Below, one piece after another: positions 5,542 to 10,403 of a stretch of 10,403 bases of DNA; position 1 is the first letter of the stretch, and each line of letters opens with the position of its first letter. The stretch spans positions 1 to 10,403 of the forward strand of contig CAKUGW010000111.1 in the NCBI GenBank assembly GCA_934654805.1, given 5' to 3'. Below the pieces are notes generated by a model. It was not told where the DNA came from. It made no database searches and saw nothing but the letters and a program-made list of their open reading frames with translations. The position numbers and the translations under genes are program-made. Source of the DNA: an uncultured Kiritimatiellota bacterium. GTDB lineage: Bacteria; Verrucomicrobiota; Kiritimatiellia; RFP12; UBA1067.

Positions 5542-6966
5542 TTACGCCGACTTGAAGTCAACGAGATGCCCGATCAGCGAGCGGACGCCGCGATAGTAGA
5601 AGCCGACGTCAAACAGCGTGCGCGTCGAGGTGAGGCGGTGCCACAACGCGCCCGGCTGGAGAAACCCGCGGTAGACGTCGCGGATCGCGCGCTTGATCGC
5701 GTCCTCGGACACCCGCGGCGTCTTCGTGACCGCGCGCCGCATGTCGTACTCGTCCCAGTCCTTCGTGAGGAGGCCGCCGTTCGCGTCCAGCTCCCTGAAG
5801 AGCGGCGTGCCCGGATAGGGAATCGTCAGCGTGCACTGCAGGGTCTTCGCCCAGCCCTTCGCGAGCAGCCGCCGCGCGAGGCGGACGGTGTTCGCGATCT
5901 CCTCCGGCCCCTCCCAGGCGTGCCCGAACATGAAGGTGACGTGCACGTCCAGCCCCGCCTCCGTCGCCCAGCGAGCGCCCCGCTCGACGTCCTCGACCTT
6001 CAGCGCCTTGCAGAAGCGGTCGAGCGTGCCCTGGTTCGCGCTCTCGACGCCGAAGAGGACGAACTGGAAGCCCGCGCGGCGCATGAGCCGGTAGTCGTCG
6101 AGGGTGAGCCGCCCGAAGCGCATGTTGCAGTCGAGCCGCACCTTCTTCGGCAGCCCGCGCCGGATCATCTCCTCGCAGAACGTCGTGAGCCACGGGCCGA
6201 CCGGGAACGAGCCCGAATCGTCCATGATCTCCTTCACGCCGTACTTCGCGACGAGCGTCTCGATCTCGTCCACGACGTCGATCGGATCGCGCGTGCGGTA
6301 TTTCGGGTAGAGCGTCGTCCAGCTGCAGAAGGTGCACTTGCCGTGCCAGCAGTCGCGGCCGGACATGACGTACGTGCCGGGCGTCCGGCGGAAGTTGCCG
6401 TTTTTCTTCGCGTACAGCTCCCAGTGCACGAGATCGCGGTCGATCCACGGCGCGTCCTTCAGGGATTCGCGCAGCGCGAACGGCCGAACGCCGCGCGGGC
6501 ACCCCGCCGCGATGAAGTCCAGAAGCCCGTAGTCCCAGTCGCCGCCGGGAATGACCGCCCAGACGCCGGGCTTTTCGATCGACTCCTGCGGCAGCGCTGT
6601 CACGTGGTCGCCGACGAGGATGAAGCGCGGGCTGTCGTCACTTCTTCCTTCTTCCTTCTTCCCTTTTACTTTCTCTTCAATCCACCGCCAATGCCGCTTG
6701 ACGACGGGCGTCTTCGTCTCGAGGACGACGAGGTCGGGACGGAACGCGGCGAGCTGCGCGTCAAATGCCTCCTCGGTCAGCTCCGCCGCGATGCCGTCGA
6801 GGAAGAGGACGTCATGCCCGGCCTTCTTCAGCATCGTCGCCGCCGTCGCGGGGACGACGGGGAAGATGTAGGTCGGACGCGAGAACCACTGGAACTGGCG
6901 GTTCTGCGTCAGGAGAGGAACGCCCTTCTCGCTCTTCAGCGGCGGATAGACAATCGCAACCCTCAC
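5542..6966 (-). CDS. B12-binding-domain type radical SAM protein
   Basis: The 474-residue protein has an N-terminal Rossmann-like B12-binding-type domain (about 1-165): MRVAIVYPP, LKKAGHDVLFLDG, then FILVGDHVTALP. A radical SAM barrel follows (about 195-400). The [4Fe-4S] cluster motif is C206-WHGK-C211-TF-C214, so CX4CX2C instead of the textbook CX3CX2C. LFGVESANQGTLDRFCK and TFMFGHAWEGPEEI match the later barrel strands of this superfamily. Members generate a 5'-deoxyadenosyl radical; many methylate or rearrange lipids, antibiotics or RNA, and the substrate here is unknown. No clear DxHxxG cobalamin motif is seen, so B12 binding is not assured. A charged insert near residues 97-110 is encoded by a 7-bp repeat. 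The GTG start at 6966 comes directly after a GTGGAARR repeat array; GAGG about 9 nt upstream can serve as ribosome-binding site. It is not QueE, which is much shorter. Confidence 0.9.
   Translation of the reverse strand: MRVAIVYPPLKSEKGVPLLTQNRQFQWFSRPTYIFPVVPATAATMLKKAGHDVLFLDGIAAELTEEAFDAQLAAFRPDLVVLETKTPVVKRHWRWIEEKVKGKKEEGRSDDSPRFILVGDHVTALPQESIEKPGVWAVIPGGDWDYGLLDFIAAGCPRGVRPFALRESLKDAPWIDRDLVHWELYAKKNGNFRRTPGTYVMSGRDCWHGKCTFCSWTTLYPKYRTRDPIDVVDEIETLVAKYGVKEIMDDSGSFPVGPWLTTFCEEMIRRGLPKKVRLDCNMRFGRLTLDDYRLMRRAGFQFVLFGVESANQGTLDRFCKALKVEDVERGARWATEAGLDVHVTFMFGHAWEGPEEIANTVRLARRLLAKGWAKTLQCTLTIPYPGTPLFRELDANGGLLTKDWDEYDMRRAVTKTPRVSEDAIKRAIRDVYRGFLQPGALWHRLTSTRTLFDVGFYYRGVRSLIGHLVDFKSA
6642..6662 (-). 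repeat. Three perfect GGAAGAA heptamers inside the radical SAM gene
   Basis: On the minus strand GGAAGAA occurs at 6662-6656, 6655-6649 and 6648-6642, within a wider purine-only tract. It encodes the charged stretch KKEEGRS in the N-terminal domain, between a helix and the FILVGDH strand. Three units add exactly seven codons, but gain or loss of one unit would shift the frame. Confidence 0.8.
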
Positions 6967-6972
6967 CCTTCA

Positions 6973-7012
6973 GCCCTCACCTTTCCACTCCTCCACCTTT
7001 CCTCTTTTCCAC
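6973..7012 (-). repeat. 8-bp GTGGAARR array between the DUF481 and radical SAM genes
   Basis: On the minus strand the gap holds consecutive 8-mers: GTGGAAAA (7012-7005), GAGGAAAG, GTGGAGGA, GTGGAAAG (6988-6981) and a degenerate GTGAGGGC (6980-6973). The radical SAM start itself reads GTGAGGGT. The array fills nearly the whole gap between stop 7023 and start 6966 and offers several Shine-Dalgarno-like cores (GGAGG, GAGG). The same unit recurs upstream of and inside the secretin 5' end. Confidence 0.75.
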
Positions 7013-7022
7013 CCCATCACCA

Positions 7023-8036
7023 CTACCACTTGTACCCCAGGCCGACGAGATAGAGGAAGTCGTCCTTCTTCATGTCCGACGCGGGCTTCGAGTCGTAGTC
7101 CCACTCGATGCGGGCGTCGAACGTGAAGTCGCCGATGAGCTTGACCTGGAAGCCGATGTCCGCCCGGACGAGATACTTCTCCCATTCGTCGACCTCCGGC
7201 AGGAACTTGAGGTTGTGGAAGAACGAGGCGTTCTCGAACCCCTTCGGCACGAAGAGCAGGTGGTGCGCGTAGCGGACGGCGGCAAAGCCGTCGGCCTTCG
7301 CGTCATCGTTGTCGACCCACTCCTCCTTGATCCAGTTCGCGCCGACCTCCTGGCTGAAGCTCCAGCGGCCCGTCCACGCAAGCGCCGCGTCGTCCAGCCA
7401 CTGGTAGCCGGCGCCGAGGCCGACCGTGTAGCGCGCGTTCAGGTCCTTGATCGTGTCGCGCTCCCAGAGGACGTCCTCGTAGGTGTAGGTCTTCGCGAAC
7501 CAGAAGTGGTCATGCTTGACCTCGGCCTCCCACTCGTCCGTCGTCTTCTTGTTGTCCGTCGTCGACGTGCCGTTCATGCCGTAGTCGTAGGCGAGGCGCG
7601 CGAGGAAGCGGTCCTTCTCCCACTTGCGGGTCGTCTCGGCGCGCACGGCGCCCGTGTCCTCGTAGGTGTTGCCGCGCTTGCCGGTGTAGGCGGCCGTCAC
7701 GCTGCCGTGCCACGTCTCCGCCACCGGGTCGATCGCCTTGACGCCGGCCATGTCGAGCGGCTGCGCGCCAACGACGAACGCCCCGTCCGCGACGGACAGC
7801 GCCTCGCGCGTCTCGCTCTGGTCCGTCCGCTGCACGACGTGCGCGCCGACGTCGAGCTTCGCGATGTTCGAGACCCTGATCGTCACGTCGCCGAGGTCGT
7901 CGGACGCGAAGACGACCGCGTCCTTCGAGACGGACTTGACCGTCCCCGTCAGGAACGAGCCGGACTTCAGCTCGACCCTGTCGGCGAACGCCGCGCCGGC
8001 GATCGCGAGAAAGAAAACGGCCATGCCCCTTTTCAT
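7023..8036 (-). CDS. DUF481-family outer-membrane beta-barrel protein
   Basis: The 337-residue protein begins with a signal peptide, MKRGMAVFFLAIAGAAFA, cut before DRVELK. Residues about 20-60 (VELKSGSFLTGTVKSVSKD) resemble the short SH3-like module often found at the front of DUF481 proteins. From about residue 105 on, alternating polar/aromatic strands (WHGSVTAAYTGKRGN, VGLGAGYQW, FTFDARIEWDYD) indicate a DUF481 beta-barrel, and the chain ends LGLGYKW-type with a terminal aromatic residue, as expected for BAM-inserted proteins. The family includes E. coli YdiY, a salt-induced outer-membrane protein of unknown function. ATG 8036 is preferred because it gives a compact signal peptide and AAGGAG lies 11 nt before it; GTG 8048, in frame, would add four residues. 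It sits 30-42 nt after the secretin stop, so the two envelope genes are probably co-transcribed. Confidence 0.85.
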   Translation of the reverse strand: MKRGMAVFFLAIAGAAFADRVELKSGSFLTGTVKSVSKDAVVFASDDLGDVTIRVSNIAKLDVGAHVVQRTDQSETREALSVADGAFVVGAQPLDMAGVKAIDPVAETWHGSVTAAYTGKRGNTYEDTGAVRAETTRKWEKDRFLARLAYDYGMNGTSTTDNKKTTDEWEAEVKHDHFWFAKTYTYEDVLWERDTIKDLNARYTVGLGAGYQWLDDAALAWTGRWSFSQEVGANWIKEEWVDNDDAKADGFAAVRYAHHLLFVPKGFENASFFHNLKFLPEVDEWEKYLVRADIGFQVKLIGDFTFDARIEWDYDSKPASDMKKDDFLYLVGLGYKW

Positions 8037-8078
8037 GCTGACTTTCACTCCTTGCCCTTTCCTTTGACGGCCAATCGG

Positions 8079-9806
8079 CTAATCGCGCTCCTCCGCCTCG
8101 CGCCGAAACGGCATGTAGTCGTCCAGCAAGACCCGCTGGACGCGGTTGGTCCGGCGCGGATCGCGGTACTGCTCCTCCAGCGGACGGAGGTCAAGCGACT
8201 GGATGCCCTCGGTGCGGCGCCGGCGGTCGCCCGGCTCGCGGCGGATGTCCTCCGTGTACTGGCGCCCGAGGACGGCGTTCTTCGGCAGCCCCGCGTCCCT
8301 CGCGATGTTCCGGGGATCGACCAGGCCGACGGTCACGAAGACGATGATCTCCTTCTGCTCCTTGATGCGCTGCTTCGAGCCGAAGAGGCGCGGGCCGATC
8401 CACCACCAGTCCCGCAGCCACGGGATGCCGCTGTCGACCTGGCGCTCGACGGTGCGCGAAAGGCCTCCGATGACCGCCGTCATGCCGCTCGCCATGTTGA
8501 ACTCGGTCAGCAGGCGCTGCACGTTGATGACGGGATACTTGCTGGACGTCCCCGTCGAGTCGGCGGACTGGATGAAGCCGGAGCCCTCGACGCTCGTGTC
8601 CAGCGAGCTGATCGTCGGCACGATCGTCACGTTGATGAGCCCGTTCGTCGAGATGCGCGGCGTGACGTCGAGCGAGATGCCCCAGCTGAAGAACGCCTCC
8701 TTCGCGAACATGAGCGAGTCCTCGCCCGGGATGGACGCCATCTTCATGTCGAGGTCGATCGACTGCGTCGAGTCGTTGATCGTGCGCTTGACGGCGACCG
8801 TCACGTTCGGGTACTTCGTCGTCATGTCGACCGTCGCCTTCTTGCCGGACGAGACGATGATCTTCGGGTTGGAGAACGTCCGCGCGTCCTCGCTCGCCTC
8901 CAGCGCGCGCAGGACGACGTACAGGTCGCTCATGCCGAGCGTCACGTTCACGTGCGAGAGGTTGGCGCCCTGCGAGCCCGCGTTCGCGGCCGCCGAGGAG
9001 AGGGTGTAGCTGTTGTCCGCGCTGTTGTACGTGGCGACGCCCTCCATCTTGCGCTCGTTGTAGCCGGCGTTGACGCCGAGCGTGCCCTTCATGCCGTCCA
9101 GCATCGACCAGTCGATGCCGAGCTTGTGAGAGGCCGTGTTGCCGAGCTCGACGAACCGCGCCTCGATGTAGACCTGCTGGGCCTCGACGTCGAGCGCGCG
9201 GACGGACTTCTCGCAGGCGTCGAGGATGAGGCGCGGCGCCGTCACCATGACGACGTTCGGCTCCGGGAACGCGACGGCCATCTTCGTGACCTTCCAGTCC
9301 GACCCGAAGTCGCCGCTCCACATCGCGTTGAAGTTGTCGGCGACCTCGGCGGCGGAGGCGTGGTCGAGCTTGAAGACGCGCGTCTCGACCTGCCGCAGGG
9401 CCTCCTTGCGCTCGGCCTTCGCCTTCTCGGCGGCGGCCGCCGCGTCCTCCTTCGCGGCCGTCGCGCTCGCCGCGTCCTTCGCGGCCTTCTCGACGGCGGC
9501 CTTCACCGCCGCGTCGACCGTCTCCTGCGCGGCCTTCGCCGCCGCCTCCTTCACGGCGTCCGTGACCGCCTTCTCGGCGACCTCCGACGCCGTCCGCTCC
9601 GCGACGATCTGCGCCGCCCGCAGCGCGTCACCGCTCTCGACGGCGGCGAACGCCGGGGCGACGGCGACAGCGAGAGGGAGGAAGAGCGCGAGCGAGAGGG
9701 GGCGCGAGAGGGGGAAGGGGACGACAAAGGACAGAAGACAGCGGACAGACAGGCGCACGCTTCCGCTCTTCCACCTTTCCACTTTTCCACCTTTCCGCTC
9801 TTCCAC
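8079..9806 (-). CDS. Secretin-family outer-membrane protein with Ala-rich coiled-coil N-region
   Basis: From GTG 9806 the protein has 575 residues. Residues 17-54 form a signal peptide (core LSLALFLPLAVAVAPAFA, cleaved about AFA|AVE). Residues about 65-140 are an Ala/Lys/Glu-rich helical coiled-coil-like region in place of a recognisable N0 domain. One N-type domain follows (FKLDHASAAEVADNFN to KSVRALDVEAQ, 145-210). The secretin core follows (QVYIEARFVELG at 211-222, NPKIIVSSGKKATV at 313-326, LDVTPRISTNGLINVTIVPTIS across 379-400, MASGMTAVIGGLS at 438-450, EIIVFVTVGLVDPR at 486-499). The usual IPLLGxLF reads IPWLRDWWWIGPRLF. An Arg-rich tail of about 75 residues follows. Secretins form outer-membrane gates for type II secretion, type IV pili or phage export. 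No partner ATPase, pilin or inner-membrane gene is nearby, so the system is unknown. GGAGG 7 nt upstream favours GTG 9806; GTG 9758 is an in-frame alternative that removes the repeat-encoded first 16 residues. Confidence 0.9.
   Translation of the reverse strand: MEERKGGKVERWKSGSVRLSVRCLLSFVVPFPLSRPLSLALFLPLAVAVAPAFAAVESGDALRAAQIVAERTASEVAEKAVTDAVKEAAAKAAQETVDAAVKAAVEKAAKDAASATAAKEDAAAAAEKAKAERKEALRQVETRVFKLDHASAAEVADNFNAMWSGDFGSDWKVTKMAVAFPEPNVVMVTAPRLILDACEKSVRALDVEAQQVYIEARFVELGNTASHKLGIDWSMLDGMKGTLGVNAGYNERKMEGVATYNSADNSYTLSSAAANAGSQGANLSHVNVTLGMSDLYVVLRALEASEDARTFSNPKIIVSSGKKATVDMTTKYPNVTVAVKRTINDSTQSIDLDMKMASIPGEDSLMFAKEAFFSWGISLDVTPRISTNGLINVTIVPTISSLDTSVEGSGFIQSADSTGTSSKYPVINVQRLLTEFNMASGMTAVIGGLSRTVERQVDSGIPWLRDWWWIGPRLFGSKQRIKEQKEIIVFVTVGLVDPRNIARDAGLPKNAVLGRQYTEDIRREPGDRRRRTEGIQSLDLRPLEEQYRDPRRTNRVQRVLLDDYMPFRREAEERD
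9670..9712 (-). repeat. GCGAGAGGG repeats in the secretin signal-peptide codons
   Basis: The 9-mer GCGAGAGGG occurs three times on the plus strand, at 9670-9678, 9692-9700 and 9704-9712; on the coding strand it reads CCCTCTCGC. It encodes much of the hydrophobic core of the predicted signal peptide. The separation is irregular (22 and 12 bp), so it is a cluster rather than a clean tandem array. Confidence 0.6.
9720..9747 (-). repeat. Four TGTCNNN heptamers in the secretin signal-peptide codons
   Basis: On the coding strand the sequence reads TGTCCGC, TGTCTTC, TGTCCTT and TGTCGTC without gaps, from 9747 to 9720. It encodes SVRCLLSFVV of the secretin N-terminus. It begins only 12 bases after the end of the 8-bp GTGGAARR array, so two different short-period repeats are almost abutting. 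Confidence 0.65.
9759..9806 (-). repeat. Six 8-bp GYGGAARR units at the 5' end of the secretin gene
   Basis: On the minus strand the 48 bases from 9806 are six gapless 8-mers: GTGGAAGA, GCGGAAAG, GTGGAAAA, GTGGAAAG, GTGGAAGA and GCGGAAGC. They can also be read as three 16-bp pairs. Being 48 bp long, the array is a whole number of codons and keeps GTG 9806 and GTG 9758 in the same frame. The unit is the same as in the 6973-7012 array. Confidence 0.85.
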
Positions 9807-9810
9807 TTTT

Positions 9811-9818
9811 CCCCCTCC
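9811..9818 (-). promoter_or_regulatory. Shine-Dalgarno sequence for the secretin
   Basis: GGAGGGGG on the minus strand directly follows the gtrA-like stop codon. Its GGAGG core is 7 nt from GTG 9806, the best-spaced ribosome-binding site for the secretin. Translation of the secretin therefore likely begins within the repeat array, although GGAAG in the array could also serve GTG 9758. Confidence 0.6.
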
Positions 9819-10280
9819 CTAACCTTTGAAGACGACGAACTTGCGGACGACGAAGTTGACGGCCACCGAGACCATCACGTTGACGACGAACGAGTACGTC
9901 GTCTGCATCCCCTGGTAGCGGACGAGCGCCCAGATGACGGCCGAGCCGCAGAGGATCGCGAAGCCGCTGCCCGCAAGGAAGAGCGCATACTCGACGAGCA
10001 AGCCATGCCGCCCCGGCGTGAAGACGTACCGGCGGTTCAGGAGCCAGCAGATGACGTTCGCGACGAAGAAGCCGACGAGGTTGCAGGAAACGGCACGCAG
10101 CGCCCGCGTCGCGTCCGGCATCGCCGTGCCCGCGAAGCCGCAGTACTTGACGAAGAGGTCGTCCGGCCCCAGGCACGGCCAGACGTACGCCGCGCACAGC
10201 TCCGCGACGACGAGGTTGACGACCGTCGCCAGCACGCCGATGACGCCGTATTTGAAGATCTGCCAGAAAAGCTTGCCCAT
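9819..10280 (-). CDS. GtrA-family small polytopic membrane protein
   Basis: The 153-residue inner-membrane protein has four predicted membrane helices, about residues 8-33, 62-83, 96-120 and 127-148. The GtrA/DPMS-type pattern is clear: FKYGVIGVLATVVNL near the start, SCNLVGFFVANVICWLLNRRYVF with the NRRYVF signature (82-87), and the matching NFVVRKFVVF (142-151) at the end. Family members help flip or supply polyprenyl-phosphate-linked sugars for cell-surface polysaccharide or O-antigen modification; some are of unknown role. Length fits the usual 120-160 residues. No glycosyltransferase gene is adjacent within the window. The gene has a good extended -10 immediately upstream and is the first of a tight run of six same-strand genes. 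The stop TAG is followed directly by the GGAGGGGG of the secretin. Confidence 0.88.
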   Translation of the reverse strand: MGKLFWQIFKYGVIGVLATVVNLVVAELCAAYVWPCLGPDDLFVKYCGFAGTAMPDATRALRAVSCNLVGFFVANVICWLLNRRYVFTPGRHGLLVEYALFLAGSGFAILCGSAVIWALVRYQGMQTTYSFVVNVMVSVAVNFVVRKFVVFKG

Positions 10281-10289
10281 TTCCTGCGC

Positions 10290-10298
10290 ATTATACCA
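10290..10298 (-). promoter_or_regulatory. Extended -10 promoter element of the gtrA-like gene, near-leaderless
   Basis: On the minus strand TGGTATAAT (10298-10290) contains a perfect -10 with the TGn extension. Only nine bases separate it from ATG 10280, so the transcript should start about 2-4 nt before the ATG. No convincing -35 is seen at 16-18 bp; a T-run lies just upstream of the -10. This is the only strong promoter-like element in front of the six-gene run down to 3893. Confidence 0.6.
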
Positions 10299-10403
10299 AA
10301 AAAACGTGTCCGCCGTTCAGTCCCGGCCGTCCACGTCACAGTCTGCCGCTTCCAGAGGTAAAGTTGATTTCGTTGATGGTTTACCCCCTGTAAAGATTGG
10401 CTG
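10299..10403. other. Right-edge non-coding stretch with a small inverted repeat
   Basis: No credible gene is seen here on either strand. The base composition becomes more AT-rich after about 10358. GGTAAA (10357-10362) and TTTACC (10380-10385) form an inverted repeat 17 bp apart, and TTTAC / GTAAA (10380-10384 / 10390-10394) form another short one. It could be the upstream control region of a gene lying beyond the window. Confidence 0.3.

Noticed and set aside
5542..6966. Identification of the radical SAM protein as QueE because it neighbours queD
   Set aside because: It is 474 residues with an N-terminal Rossmann-like domain and CX4CX2C, whereas QueE is a short single-domain radical SAM enzyme.
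6765..10361. A 1198-codon plus-strand open frame antisense to the secretin, DUF481 and part of the radical SAM gene
   Set aside because: Composition is dominated by Arg, Leu, Val, Asp and Ala with no domain pattern, as expected opposite GC-rich genes. The opposite strand has clear families with proper motifs.

Overview
This is a GC-rich, gene-dense bacterial window with eight complete protein genes and the 3' tip of a ninth. There are no RNA genes, no recognisable insertion sequences and no CRISPR array. The gene content suggests a Gram-negative bacterium: an outer-membrane secretin, a DUF481 beta-barrel protein and a lipobox-bearing lipoprotein all imply an outer membrane. The XylR-type regulator (LacI-like sensor fused to an AraC-type HTH) and the purine-rich simple repeats between genes remind me of the Kiritimatiellota / Lentisphaerota / Verrucomicrobiota group. 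That placement is inference from general knowledge, not from a search.

Layout. Bases 1-48 hold the last codons of a plus-strand gene. Bases 187-1335 (+) encode the XylR-like regulator, apparently from a leaderless promoter (TTGCGC, 17 bp, TATACT). Everything else is on the minus strand. Reading from the right, a strong extended -10 sits 9 nt in front of a GtrA-family membrane protein. That gene is followed closely by a secretin, a DUF481 outer-membrane protein, a B12-binding-type radical SAM protein, QueD and a ChrA-family chromate transporter. Gaps run from -4 to about 56 nt, so the six genes could form one operon. A second clear promoter (TTGACG, 18 bp, TATAAT) then drives a secreted endonuclease/exonuclease/phosphatase lipoprotein, followed 62 nt later by the replicative helicase DnaB. 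The regulator and dnaB converge, and their stop codons interlock within four bases.

Functionally this looks like a mixed housekeeping segment: replication, 7-deazaguanine/queuosine precursor synthesis, envelope proteins, ion transport and a sugar-type regulator. I do not see a coherent known defence, conjugation or biosynthetic system. The unexplained structure is in the small repeats. Arrays of an 8-bp GTGGAARR unit sit between stop and start codons at two operon junctions. The larger array also supplies codons and possible start sites for the secretin, and runs straight into a 7-bp TGTCNNN tract that encodes its signal peptide. A 7-bp GGAAGAA triplication lies inside the radical SAM gene. 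Five GGGGACAGGCCCC-like hairpin units, spaced 21/24/24/21 bp, have been accommodated in frame in the linker between the two halves of ChrA. This pattern of small repeats in linkers, leader regions and signal peptides is the most interesting feature here.
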